Shown: one piece after another, positions 50,471-59,057 of the stretch
Layout: each line of letters starts with the position of its first letter
Numbering within the stretch: position 1 is the stretch's first letter
Assembly: GCA_023397655.1 (NCBI GenBank)
Contig: JAEWTW010000028.1
Span: forward strand, 62,001 to 126,000
DNA from: Bacillota bacterium
GTDB taxonomy: Bacteria; Bacillota; Clostridia; Christensenellales; SZUA-584
DNA length: 64,000 nucleotides
Direction: 5' to 3'
Translations under genes and position numbers: made by a program
The notes under the pieces: model-generated
The model's database searches: none
Told to the model about the DNA's origin: nothing
What the model saw: only the letters and a program-made list of their open reading frames with translations

Positions 50471-50484
50471 TGTTATCGCTATCA
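50471..50484. promoter_or_regulatory. LacI-family operator upstream of the regulator gene
   Basis: TGTTATCGCTATCA, identical to 49307-49320, 22 bases before the lacI-type start. A looser CG-centred copy (TGATATCGCTCACA, 50564-50577) lies about 90 bases further up. Implies autoregulation. No terminator for the preceding genes was seen in 50485-50645. Confidence 0.65.
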
Positions 50485-50645
50485 ATTTTCGGCACCATTT
50501 AACGAAGCAATTGCCGATTTATCAGTTTTTTTATAAAATAATAGCTTAATCTAGGAATATTTATGATATCGCTCACATTTTGATATGTATTTATTTCGAC
50601 ACTATTTTAAATTTCCCTGCCTGCAGAGAATAAATTTTTTAATTT

Positions 50646-51311
50646 TTATTTGATTGCTGCCCTCAGCTGTTCCGCAGCCTCCCGAATGCTGAGTCCCTTC
50701 ATGAACAAACCCGATGTACCCGCTATAAAAATATCCGCTCCTGCGTCCCGCATAATCCGCGCATTTTCAAAGCTGACGTTTCCGTCCACCTGTATTTTAA
50801 TATCGGGCCGGCAGCTTTTGATCAGATACTCCTTGACTCTGGTGATTTTATCTATGGTCTGTTTGACGAGCTTCTGACCTGCAAAGCCAGGGTTCACCGT
50901 CATGATCAGCACAAAATCGATGTCGTCCAGCACTTCCTCCAGCACACAGATCGGCGTTCCCGGATTCAGCGCAACACCGGGGTGTGCTCCGGCTTCCTTG
51001 ATGTTGGCCAGCACCCGCTGCAAGTGGCAGGCCGCCTCATAGTGGACGGACACGTAGTCCCCGGCGCATATGTCAAAATACCTCAGCTTGTCTTCCGGCC
51101 GTTCCACCATCAGATGGATATCATAGGTTATATCGGTGTGCGCTCTGAGGCTGTTCAAAAAGCATGGCCCCAGAGCATAATTCGGTACAAAAACCCCATC
51201 CATCACATCGTAATGCAAATATTCAATACCAGCCTGCTTTAACGCGGCCAGATCGCCGCGAATATCCAGAAAGTTCGCGCACATCATCGACGCGGAAATC
51301 TGACCACCCAT
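50646..51311 (-). CDS. Ribulose-phosphate 3-epimerase family protein, 221 aa
   Basis: TIM-barrel epimerase acting at C3 of a ketose phosphate. SASMMCANFLDIRGDL at the N-terminus (usual PSILSADF), the metal/substrate stretch LHYDVMDGVFVPNYALGP, DIHLMVERPE and the phosphate loop IMTVNPGFAGQK. Metal-site residues seem kept. GGAGGAGTCATA precedes the ATG. As the last gene of a dehydrogenase/isomerase operon it may act on a hexulose or pentulose phosphate other than ribulose-5-phosphate. Confidence 0.88.
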   Translation of the reverse strand: MGGQISASMMCANFLDIRGDLAALKQAGIEYLHYDVMDGVFVPNYALGPCFLNSLRAHTDITYDIHLMVERPEDKLRYFDICAGDYVSVHYEAACHLQRVLANIKEAGAHPGVALNPGTPICVLEEVLDDIDFVLIMTVNPGFAGQKLVKQTIDKITRVKEYLIKSCRPDIKIQVDGNVSFENARIMRDAGADIFIAGTSGLFMKGLSIREAAEQLRAAIK

Positions 51312-51333
51312 TATGACTCCTCCTGTCAGTTTG

Positions 51334-52374
51334 TTAAGGCTTGACGATAATTCTCATACCGCTGTGGCTCTCAGCCGCCTCAAACGCCTTAACGATGTCC
51401 TCCAGAGCATAGGAATCCGATATAAACGGCTTAACGTCAATTGTTCCGGACGCAATCAGCTCAATCGCATGAAGATGGTGAATCGGCATCGCCCCATGCG
51501 CGCCCGTGATAAACAGCTCCTTGTAATGGATGATGTTTGTATCCAGCAGCACCTGAGATTTGTCCTTGGGCAGTCCGCCGAAGAAATTGATTCTGGCGCG
51601 GTTCTTGGCCATCACGATCGCATCCTGCTGCGCCGCGGGGGACGGGCATGCGGTAAATATCACGTCCGCACCCAGGCCGCCCGTTTCCTCGAGCACCCGC
51701 TTCACTGCGTCCTCTTCGCTCGAGCATACAAACACATCGGCGTTTACCGTCTTCATCGCCATTTCAAGCCGTGCTCTTGAGCGCTGAACAAGGATGACCT
51801 TGCTGGCGCCCATCTTTTTGGCAACTTCCACAATCATGCATCCGATAGGGCCTGCGCCGATGATGACGACAACATCGCCCATTTTTACCGGCGAAAGTTC
51901 CAGCGCGTTGAGCACGCATCCCAATGGCTCGGCCAGCGCCGCTTGTTCATAGCTGATATGATCGGGTATTTTATGCACCGGGCCGTAATTGACCACAATA
52001 CGGTTCAACGGCAGATATTCCGCAAAACCGCCCTGGAACTGGTAACCCATGGCATAATTGATCTGGCAGTTGTTTCCGATTCCCGCTTCGCAGAAAACGC
52101 ACTCGCCGCAGGGAACATCCGCACCAATCGCCACCCTGTCACCGACGGCAAACCGACTGACATTTTTGCCGACCTCCACCACATCGCCGGATATCTCGTG
52201 TCCTATGATCGCCGGATAGTTCACCCGGCTGTTGCCCGAATGGTATATGCGGATGTCCGACCCGCAGATGGCACAGGCTTTCACCTTCACCAACACACCG
52301 TTATCGTCAATGGCCGGTTTTTCGACCTCTTTCACCGACATCATATTAAGCCCTTCCACTACAGCTGCTCTCAT
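51334..52374 (-). CDS. Zinc-dependent sorbitol-dehydrogenase-like enzyme (set A), 346 aa
   Basis: MDR dehydrogenase strongly resembling the gene at 3465: shared GHEISGDVVEVG, GDRVAIGADVPCGEC, EPLGCVLNALE, FTACPSPAAQQDA, RINFFGGLP and NIIHYKE blocks. Catalytic zinc CAICGSDIRIY; cofactor loop IGAGPIGCMIVEVA. GAGGAGATTATGCC precedes the ATG. It follows a GatD-like dehydrogenase (19 bases between) exactly as at 3.5-5.6 kb. Substrate unknown; a polyol or sugar secondary alcohol by family. Confidence 0.87.
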   Translation of the reverse strand: MRAAVVEGLNMMSVKEVEKPAIDDNGVLVKVKACAICGSDIRIYHSGNSRVNYPAIIGHEISGDVVEVGKNVSRFAVGDRVAIGADVPCGECVFCEAGIGNNCQINYAMGYQFQGGFAEYLPLNRIVVNYGPVHKIPDHISYEQAALAEPLGCVLNALELSPVKMGDVVVIIGAGPIGCMIVEVAKKMGASKVILVQRSRARLEMAMKTVNADVFVCSSEEDAVKRVLEETGGLGADVIFTACPSPAAQQDAIVMAKNRARINFFGGLPKDKSQVLLDTNIIHYKELFITGAHGAMPIHHLHAIELIASGTIDVKPFISDSYALEDIVKAFEAAESHSGMRIIVKP

Positions 52375-52393
52375 GGCATAATCTCCTCTCGTG

Positions 52394-53434
52394 TTACTCG
52401 TTGATAAACATCACTTTATTGAAGAATTCCTTCTTGTCTTTCATCACCGCAAACGCCGCGCCGCATTCCTCCAGCCGGAACCGGTGCGTGATAAAGGGCG
52501 TCACGTCCAGCCTGCCTGTCGACATGGCCTCCAGCGCAATCTGCCAGTCGTTTTTCTTTTGAGTATAGCTTGAATTCCATGTGCCGAACACATTCAGCTG
52601 CTTTCTCAGTATCTCCCAGTAATCCTTCTGAGCCAGCGGCATATCCCCGATCGGGTTGCCCATCAGCACAACCTTTCCCTGAGGCTTCACGCACTTGAGG
52701 CATCCCGCGTATGCGGCAGCGGCGCCCGCGCCTTCCACACAGATATCGGCACCCTTGCCGCCGGTCACTTCGCTCACATAGGCCTGATAATCCGTCTGCA
52801 GGCTGTTCACCGCATCTGGATACCCCAGTCGGTGCGCAAAGTCGATCTTGCTCTGATCGATGTCGAGGAGTATAACCTTCAGCGCACCCAGCGCCTTTGC
52901 AAACTCCGCCAGCATCAGGCCGATCGGGCCCGCTCCGAACACCGCTACCGTATCACCCAGCGTGACGCCCGCCCGGCCCAGCGCGTGCAGCGAAACCGCC
53001 GCCGGCTCTGCCATCGCCGCTTCTTCAAAAGACAAGCGTTCGTCCACCAAAATCAGGTTCCAAACCGGAACTGCAATGTATTCCGCAAAACCGCCATCGC
53101 ATCGTGAACCAAAATAGTTATAATTTCTGCATGAGGCGTATTCGCCCACCTCGCACATATCGCACTTCCTGCAGGGAAGCAGCGGAAACACAGCGGCTTT
53201 TTTGCCTATGTACGACGCCGGAACCTCTTTGCCCGTTTCGACGATTTCACCGGAAAATTCATGCCCTGGTATCGTGGGAAAGTGGTATGTCCCTTTGGTG
53301 AACACCCGGGCAATATCCGAACCGCATATGCCCGATGCGCGAATCTTCAGCAGCACCTCACCTTTACCGGGCGACGGCTTTGCCACATCCTCAAACCGCA
53401 GATCTCCAATGGCATGCAGCACACATGCTTTCAT
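52394..53434 (-). CDS. Zinc-dependent dehydrogenase, galactitol-1-phosphate dehydrogenase-like (set B), 346 aa
   Basis: MDR dehydrogenase closely similar to the gene at 4604 (shared N-terminus ACVLHAIGDLR, CGICGSD, IPGHEF, PCRKCDMCEVGEYASC, YNYFGSRCDGGFAEYI, NLILV, FGAGPIGLM, LRKQLNVFGTWNS, FFNKVMFIN). The start is the ATG at 53434 with GGAGGAGTTATA before it; 14 further codons are open upstream. It follows the isomerase/epimerase gene. Oxidation of a sugar-alcohol phosphate is inferred from family. Confidence 0.86.
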   Translation of the reverse strand: MKACVLHAIGDLRFEDVAKPSPGKGEVLLKIRASGICGSDIARVFTKGTYHFPTIPGHEFSGEIVETGKEVPASYIGKKAAVFPLLPCRKCDMCEVGEYASCRNYNYFGSRCDGGFAEYIAVPVWNLILVDERLSFEEAAMAEPAAVSLHALGRAGVTLGDTVAVFGAGPIGLMLAEFAKALGALKVILLDIDQSKIDFAHRLGYPDAVNSLQTDYQAYVSEVTGGKGADICVEGAGAAAAYAGCLKCVKPQGKVVLMGNPIGDMPLAQKDYWEILRKQLNVFGTWNSSYTQKKNDWQIALEAMSTGRLDVTPFITHRFRLEECGAAFAVMKDKKEFFNKVMFINE

Positions 53435-53451
53435 TATAACTCCTCCTCCTG

Positions 53452-54348
53452 TCAATCGGCAACATACGGACGCCAATGTTCAACGGATTCGTTGAGATCC
53501 TGTATCACTTTGAATTCGGTATCGAAGTGCTCCCGGTGCGAGATTTCGAATGCCATCATAGAATCAGTCGCTCCGGCTCTGTTCAGCGCCTGCATCACCA
53601 GTTCCGGCTTGATGATGCCCGTCTCATTGCATTCCTTCGTAAACGGCGAGTGATTCGATTTATTTAATACCGTTTGCTGCAAATGAATCATGGGCGAATC
53701 CTGACCCAGCTGTTCGATCCATGGATACGGATCACGCTCGGACGGGTGCGGCGCATGTCCGACGTCAAGGCATACCTTCATCGGTATTGCGCTGTTGGTA
53801 TTAACCATCTGCATCAGCTGCCTGCACTCATCTACCGTGATTCCCATCTCACGCGGTACGCTCATCGGCTCGAACATGAGGCATTCAAAGCCCAGATCAC
53901 CGGCGAAAACCGAAAGCTCCTGCCAGCCTTTCACAGCCTCTTCTATAATATATAAACGTCTGCCGGGATCGTCATAATCCGCAAAAGACATGGACCCGAA
54001 ATGCGAGCCGCCCATTTTGCACCCAAGCTGAGCCGATAGAGCAAAGAACTTTTTGAACCAATTGATATAATACCTTCTCATATCGGCATCGTGGTGTGCC
54101 AGATGAGGCGTGCGGGTCAGTGCGGATGTGAAACAGACTTCCGCTTTGATATCATATTCGCCGAGGAAGCGCTTCAGTTGGGCAGTCAGCCGCTTGAGAT
54201 ATTCCTCCGGCCAGTCCGGATTCAATATATCCGCAACGATGGACACATACCCCAGTCCGAGCTCCTCCCTGACTATTCTTGTCCATACCTCCGGCTCCTG
54301 ATATCTGCTCCTGACAAACCCCAAATCAATGCCCAGTCTGAATGCCAT
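53452..54348 (-). CDS. Sugar isomerase/epimerase (AP endonuclease family 2, xylose-isomerase-like TIM barrel), 298 aa
   Basis: Metal-dependent sugar isomerase or epimerase. FRLGIDLGFVRSRYQEPEVW at the start, MGGSHFGSMSF (metal-site His), ECLMFEPMSVPREMG (Glu), KVCLDVGHAPHP (Asp, His) and MAFEISHREH near the end give the usual ligand pattern. I start at the ATG 54346-54348 with GGAGG eight bases before; the open frame continues 72 codons upstream across the promoter region. First gene of the operon that diverges from the DeoR-family gene. Confidence 0.85.
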   Translation of the reverse strand: MAFRLGIDLGFVRSRYQEPEVWTRIVREELGLGYVSIVADILNPDWPEEYLKRLTAQLKRFLGEYDIKAEVCFTSALTRTPHLAHHDADMRRYYINWFKKFFALSAQLGCKMGGSHFGSMSFADYDDPGRRLYIIEEAVKGWQELSVFAGDLGFECLMFEPMSVPREMGITVDECRQLMQMVNTNSAIPMKVCLDVGHAPHPSERDPYPWIEQLGQDSPMIHLQQTVLNKSNHSPFTKECNETGIIKPELVMQALNRAGATDSMMAFEISHREHFDTEFKVIQDLNESVEHWRPYVAD

Positions 54349-54407
54349 TTCTATATCCTCCACTGATATTGCAATCGTTGTTCCGTGTGCTATAATTATA
54401 TAACTTG

Positions 54408-54483
54408 TGCGCATTTGTGTATAGTGCGTCGATAATATTGCGCATTTTACGAAATTGATAGCACTTTCGAACAACAATGCGCA
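54408..54483. promoter_or_regulatory. Three TGCGCA-centred sites in the divergent promoter region
   Basis: TGCGCA palindromes occur at 54408-54413, 54439-54444 and 54478-54483, each with A/T-rich flanks (TTGTGCGCATTTG, ATATTGCGCATTTTA, and GTGTGCGCATTGTTG on the minus strand). On the minus strand a TATAAT lies next to the first. Likely operators of the adjacent DeoR-family regulator controlling both directions. Confidence 0.5.
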
Positions 54484-54502
54484 CACTTTGGAGGTGGACG
54501 AT

Positions 54503-55267
54503 TTGTTTTCTGATGAAAGAAGGCAGCAGATCATCGATATTGTCAAACAGCAGAAGTTTATCAATGTCCCCGAGCTTGCTAAGAAGTTTTACACCAGCGA
54601 AGCGACGATCCGGCGCGACCTGGACAAGCTGAAAAAGACTGGCCTGCTGAAAAGGACTTACGGCGGCGCGGTGCTCATCGAGGGCATCGACTCGGAAATC
54701 CCGCTGGTTGTCCGTGAAGAAGAGCGCACTGCCGAAAAGGAACTGATTGCAAAAGCAGCAGCTGAGCTTATACGCGAGGATGATGTGATCATCATTGATT
54801 CATCCAGCACCTGCGCCAAGCTCGTTCCTTTTCTCGCGCACAAAAAGCCCAAAACAGTCATCACAAACAGCCCCAAAACAGCCATGCAGCTCAGCGGCAA
54901 CAGCAATATTAATATATATAATACCGGAGGGTTTCTGCGAAGCCATTCTCTCTCATGCGTCGGAGAAGCAGCCAGAAACATGATATCTTCGCTCTATGTT
55001 GACACTCTTTTTTTCTCCTGCCGCGGCGCATCCCTCACTATCGGCTTGCTGGACCCCAGCGAGGAGGAGGCCGAGCTCAAACGCATCATGATCAAGCATG
55101 CCAGAACAAGGGTCGTGATGCTGGACTCAACAAAATTGAAGCAAACAGGCTTTGCGCACATATGTGACTTTTCCGATATTGACTGCATCGTTACCGAAGA
55201 AAGGCTGAGCGACGAGTGGAACCAGCATCTCAGCAGCTGCCATGTAAAGATCTTATATCCCCATTAA
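54503..55267 (+). CDS. DeoR-family transcriptional regulator, 254 aa
   Basis: N-terminal winged helix (INVPELAKKFYTSEATIRRDLDKLKKTGLLKRTYGGA) and C-terminal DeoRC sugar-phosphate sensor domain (IIIDSSSTCAKLVPFL, VITNSPKTAMQL, NTGGFLR, SCRGAS, MLDSTKL). I prefer the TTG at 54503 since GGAGG lies eight bases before it; the ATG at 54455 would place the start among the operator sites. Divergent from the isomerase/dehydrogenase/epimerase genes, which it probably represses until a phosphorylated sugar binds. Confidence 0.88.
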   Translation: MFSDERRQQIIDIVKQQKFINVPELAKKFYTSEATIRRDLDKLKKTGLLKRTYGGAVLIEGIDSEIPLVVREEERTAEKELIAKAAAELIREDDVIIIDSSSTCAKLVPFLAHKKPKTVITNSPKTAMQLSGNSNINIYNTGGFLRSHSLSCVGEAARNMISSLYVDTLFFSCRGASLTIGLLDPSEEEAELKRIMIKHARTRVVMLDSTKLKQTGFAHICDFSDIDCIVTEERLSDEWNQHLSSCHVKILYPH

Positions 55268-55275
55268 CCAAAGAT

Positions 55276-55314
55276 AAAGGGCGATACCTCTCATTGGCCG
55301 GCATCGCCCTTTTC
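55276..55314. terminator. Bidirectional terminator
   Basis: AAAGGGCGAT (55276-55285) pairs with ATCGCCCTTT (55303-55312) followed by TT. It lies just past the DeoR stop on the plus strand and past the small gene at 55326 on the minus strand. Confidence 0.7.
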
Positions 55315-55325
55315 CGTATGTATTG

Positions 55326-55529
55326 TTAGCAAATTGTTACCGCTTGTATATCGTCCAGGCGGCACACTGTTATCCGCCCGCGGCCCCTTACCTGTCCGAT
55401 GCTCCTGCAAATAATCTTGCAGGCATCGTCTGATACTGCCACCAACACACCCGTCAGACATGTGCCTGTCAGGTATATCGTGACCACATTGTCTATGTTT
55501 TCTCTCAGTTCGCATTCAATACAGTCCAA
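55326..55529 (-). CDS. Small protein, about 67 aa, predicted beta-barrel
   Basis: Not recognised with confidence. It is strand-rich: IDNVVTIYLTGTCLTGVLVAVSDDACKII..ITVCRLDDIQAVTI, a pattern of small LSm/SH3-like barrels such as DUF2642-type spore-associated proteins. Four Cys lie scattered. The TTG at 55527-55529 has GGAGGTG seven bases before it; the ATG at 55544 has none. It is flanked by terminator and intergenic DNA, so stands alone. Family call is an inference. Confidence 0.55.
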   Translation of the reverse strand: MDCIECELRENIDNVVTIYLTGTCLTGVLVAVSDDACKIICRSIGQVRGRGRITVCRLDDIQAVTIC

Positions 55530-55714
55530 ATACATCACCTCCATGCTTCAAAAGTTTTCATGTCTACATCATATTATTAGTTGGTTTTGCTTTTTGTGCG
55601 AATGGCATGCTGTTGCCTGTGGTCAATTACAGGTAAGTCTGCTATACTCCAATAAAAGAGCACATCCGGCAATCCATTCGGTCAACTAAGAACCCTATAA
55701 AGGAAACAGATAAT

Positions 55715-56842
55715 ATGGAACGTCACTTTAAGGTTATCACGGTTAAAAACAGCAAAGATATGCGGTCCTTTGTCCGTCTTCCGCAGATATTGCACGGCTC
55801 GAACCCGTGCTACGTGCCGCCCATATGGTTGGACGAGAAGGGAGCGTACAGAGAGACAAGCCCCATTCTGAAGAATGCGGATTTCGTATTATTCCTTGTG
55901 GTTGACGCAGACGGTGACGCCGTGGGGCGCACGATCGCGTATATTGATTTTAACTTCAACAAGCATTACCGCTGCAGTATGGGCTTTTTCGGTGCGTTCG
56001 AGTGCATCAACGATGCGCAAGCCGCGCAGCTGCTGGTGGAAGCCGCGGAGGTTTGGCTCAAGGCAAAGGGCATGACGGCGATACGCGGACCCATCCATCC
56101 CGTGGCCGAAAACTGGGGGTTCGTATATGCCGGTTACGACACTCCGCCCGTCTACATGTCGCCCTGGAACCCGGAATATTATCACGATTTCTTTGCCGGC
56201 AGCTATCAAAAAGCCAAGGATTTGCTCGTTTACGAGGCGGATATATCCAGCGGCTACACGCTGCCCAAGCGCTTTGACAGCTTTGTGGACCGCTTTATCG
56301 AGCGGTTCCCCTCCATCAGCATCAGGCGGCTCAGCATGAAAAACATACGGCAGGACGCGCGGGCGATCTGGGAAATATCCAACACGGCGCTGGCCGATAA
56401 CTGGGGCTACGTGCCGCTGGAGCTGCCGGTGATGGAGGACATGCTGCGCAAGCTGCGGCTCATCGTGGACCCCGACGCCGTATGGATCGTGGAGGACAGC
56501 GGTCGCCCCGTTGGCTATTGTCTCGGCTTTCCGGATATCAACATACTGCTCTCACGCATCCGCGGACGGATGCTCCCGCTGGGATGGCTCCGTCTGCTGA
56601 CCGGGGTCAAGCATCTGCGCGACTACAGGCTGTTCGGCCTTGCTGTCCATCCTGACTGGCAGGGCAAAGCGCTGGACGCACTGATGTACATCAATCTGTA
56701 CAACCATCTACGCGCCAAGAACATTCGCATGGAAGCCAACTACATACTGGAAGACAATTTCAGCATTAAAAACGCGCTGGAAAAGCTCGGAATGCGCCAT
56801 ATGAAAACGTACAGAATATATGAAAAGCCGTTGAACGCCTGA
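55715..56842 (+). CDS. GNAT-superfamily acetyltransferase, 375 aa
   Basis: Contains a recognisable GNAT domain in its C-terminal third (GRPVGYCLGFPD, then YRLFGLAVHPDWQGKALDALM as the acetyl-CoA loop, and LEKLGMRHMKTYRIYEK). The N-terminal 200 residues (YVPPIWLDEKGAY, GRTIAYIDFNFN, GFFGAFECIND, RGPIHPVAENWGF) match a conserved bacterial family of unknown substrate. AAGGAAACAGATA precedes the ATG. No operon partner; convergent with the YgjP-like gene 18 bases away. Confidence 0.75.
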   Translation: MERHFKVITVKNSKDMRSFVRLPQILHGSNPCYVPPIWLDEKGAYRETSPILKNADFVLFLVVDADGDAVGRTIAYIDFNFNKHYRCSMGFFGAFECINDAQAAQLLVEAAEVWLKAKGMTAIRGPIHPVAENWGFVYAGYDTPPVYMSPWNPEYYHDFFAGSYQKAKDLLVYEADISSGYTLPKRFDSFVDRFIERFPSISIRRLSMKNIRQDARAIWEISNTALADNWGYVPLELPVMEDMLRKLRLIVDPDAVWIVEDSGRPVGYCLGFPDINILLSRIRGRMLPLGWLRLLTGVKHLRDYRLFGLAVHPDWQGKALDALMYINLYNHLRAKNIRMEANYILEDNFSIKNALEKLGMRHMKTYRIYEKPLNA

Positions 56843-56859
56843 CTCTTGTCACCCTTGAG

Positions 56860-57561
56860 TCAAAAGTCAACGAGGCCGTAGGCTGCCAGACGCTTGTCCA
56901 TCGCCCGCCTGTCGGGGTAATGCGCCGTCAGCGCGCGGTAAAACACAGCGGAATGGCTGCGGCAGCTCAGGTGACACAGCTCATGCGCGATCACATAGTC
57001 GATCAATTCCGTCTCGCACCGCATCAGGTGCACAGAAAGCGACAACCGCCGCCGCGCCGGATTGATGCTGCCCCACCGGGTAAGCATGCGCTTGGCGCTC
57101 AGCGTCAGCCCATCACAGCCCTCAAAGCGCTCTGCCGCGACAGCTAAGCGCTGCGCAAACACGGAACGCGCCTGTCGGCTCATCCAGCGGATAAATTGTG
57201 TTTTTGCACAGCCGTTTGGCGGTACAGACAGCGTCAGTACGCCGCTGTCAAAAACAGCCGATGCCCGCGCCGCGGGCAATACCCGCAGCCACACACTATG
57301 TCCCAGCAGAATAAAGCTGTCGCCGTCGCTGTACGAAGCCGGATAATACCGCATCCGCCGCGCTTCCACTTCACCGAGCTGCCTGCGGATAAATGTCTCA
57401 TTGTCCAGCACAAAGGCCCGGATCAAGTGTTCCGCACAGCGGTGTGGTGCAGACACCACCACACACCGCTCACCTGTGATACGGATGCGTATATGCTTCA
57501 TTTTCCTGCGTATCAGCTTATATGCCAGTACGCCGCCTGCTGTAGCGATGCTATGATCCAT
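56860..57561 (-). CDS. YgjP/WLM-type metal-dependent hydrolase, about 233 aa
   Basis: M48-like clan protein of the YgjP (DUF45) family. Zinc motif HELCH in LIDYVIAHELCHLSCRSHS near residue 187 with the third ligand in the following SHSAVFY stretch; SAKRMLTRWGSINPARRRLSLS is the family signature. The start is uncertain: the open frame reaches 57579, and no ribosome binding site is good, so I take the ATG at 57561. Function of the family is poorly known. Divergent from MurA. Confidence 0.82.
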   Translation of the reverse strand: MDHSIATAGGVLAYKLIRRKMKHIRIRITGERCVVVSAPHRCAEHLIRAFVLDNETFIRRQLGEVEARRMRYYPASYSDGDSFILLGHSVWLRVLPAARASAVFDSGVLTLSVPPNGCAKTQFIRWMSRQARSVFAQRLAVAAERFEGCDGLTLSAKRMLTRWGSINPARRRLSLSVHLMRCETELIDYVIAHELCHLSCRSHSAVFYRALTAHYPDRRAMDKRLAAYGLVDF

Positions 57562-57702
57562 GGGTTTATTATAATACATGCGCGGATCAATTCAACCATT
57601 CGCGCCTTTTTTGTTGCCTTCAGTTTTTTATGCCGCGTCGTTGTCTTGCGCTTGATATGCAATTTTTTCATCGCTTTATTTTCGTTTCCGGCGGACAGAA
57701 TA

Positions 57703-59013
57703 ATGACAGGATCCGATGATGAGGTGAAAACAGCTTTGACAGACAATACCGCAACACCCAAAAAAGGCAGGCGTCTGGTGATTACCGGCGGAGTTCCGCT
57801 TTTCGGAACGTGCCGCGTCAGTACATCCAAAAACGCCGTGCTGCCCATTCTGGCAGCGTGCCTGCTCACACGAGACACCGTAACCATACGGCGCTGTCCG
57901 GCCATCAGCGACGTTAAAAACATGCTGTCCCTGCTGCGCACCTTCGGCGCGAAGGTCAGCATGGAAAACGGCGATGCTGTCATCACAGCGAAGACGATCA
58001 AAACAACGTCGCCCAATGAGAATATGGTCAGTAAATTGCGCGCTTCTTTTTTATTCATGGGGCCGCTGCTTGCGCGCGAAGGCTGCGTCACGATACCGAT
58101 GCCGGGCGGCTGCCGTATCGGTCAGCGTCCCATCGATCTGCATCTGGCCGGCTTTAGAGCCTTGGGAGCGCGCAGCATTACCGCCTCAGGCCATGTACAC
58201 ACCTGGGGGAACGCACTCCACGGCGCCACAGTATGTCTGGATTACCCTTCTGTGGGTGCAACGGAGAACATTATGATGGCCGCCAGCACAGCAAACGGCG
58301 TCACGACGATCGTCGGGGCAGCGACGGAGCCGGAGATTGCCGACCTTGCGGGCTTTCTCAATGCGATGGGCGCCAAAGTTCACATCTCCTCCGATAGCCG
58401 TATTGTGATAGAAGGCGTTCCCGAACTGCACGGGTCGGATTATACACCCATATCCGACCGCATTGAAGCAGGCACGCTGATGGTGGCAGCCGCTGTCTCC
58501 GGTGGCGACGTGCGCCTGGACGGTGTGCATAACGCTCACCTCCGGCCCGTGAGTCTCAAACTCGCCGAAGCAGGCGCGGAGATATTCCCATACCCCGGCG
58601 GTGTGCGTGTGCGCGGCCATGGCGCACATCCGATGACCATTGTGTCCTCTCCGTTCCCCGGCTTCCCCACCGACATGCAGGCCCCCTTTATGGCCGCCTG
58701 CTGCCTGGCCAGCGGCGTCAGCACCATCAACGAAACCGTGTTTGAAAACCGCTTTCTGCACGTTCCCGAGCTCAAGAGGATGGGTGCGGACATCACGGTC
58801 GCCGGCAACACCGCTGTGGTCAATGGCAGCGGACGTCTCTCCGGCACGGAAGTGACCGTCACCGACCTGCGGGCGGGCGCGGCGCTGTGCATTGCCGGGT
58901 TGCTGGCGGAAGGTGAAACCGTGCTGAAGGACATTCAGCATCTCGATCGCGGCTACGAAGATTTTGAAAGCAAACTGACAAGGCTGGGCGCCCGAATCAA
59001 AAGAGAGACATAA
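57703..59013 (+). CDS. murA: UDP-N-acetylglucosamine 1-carboxyvinyltransferase, about 436 aa
   Basis: First committed step of peptidoglycan synthesis: enolpyruvyl transfer from PEP to UDP-GlcNAc. The catalytic pair SKNAVLP (Lys43, Asn44 in this numbering), the reactive Cys137 in MPGGCRIGQRP, and the SVGATENIMMAA, FPTDMQAPFMA and NETVFENRF blocks are present. The frame is open to 57196 but that part is antisense to the YgjP gene. Start is either the ATG at 57703 or, with a better site (GAGGTG nine bases before), the TTG at 57736. Followed by SpoIID and SpoIIQ, an order also known from Bacillus (murAA region). Probably the sporulation-linked paralogue. Confidence 0.92.
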   Translation: MTGSDDEVKTALTDNTATPKKGRRLVITGGVPLFGTCRVSTSKNAVLPILAACLLTRDTVTIRRCPAISDVKNMLSLLRTFGAKVSMENGDAVITAKTIKTTSPNENMVSKLRASFLFMGPLLAREGCVTIPMPGGCRIGQRPIDLHLAGFRALGARSITASGHVHTWGNALHGATVCLDYPSVGATENIMMAASTANGVTTIVGAATEPEIADLAGFLNAMGAKVHISSDSRIVIEGVPELHGSDYTPISDRIEAGTLMVAAAVSGGDVRLDGVHNAHLRPVSLKLAEAGAEIFPYPGGVRVRGHGAHPMTIVSSPFPGFPTDMQAPFMAACCLASGVSTINETVFENRFLHVPELKRMGADITVAGNTAVVNGSGRLSGTEVTVTDLRAGAALCIAGLLAEGETVLKDIQHLDRGYEDFESKLTRLGARIKRET

Positions 59014-59057
59014 ACAGCCTGTCTCACTAATAAACTGCATCATAGGGGGTGTCATTC

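Noticed and set aside
53452..54564. Isomerase starting at 54564
   Set aside because: The extra 72 residues would cross the divergent promoter and operators; a good ribosome binding site marks 54348.
57196..57702. N-terminal extension of the MurA frame
   Set aside because: The 169 codons upstream are antisense to the YgjP-like gene, lack MurA homology and precede better start sites at 57703 or 57736.
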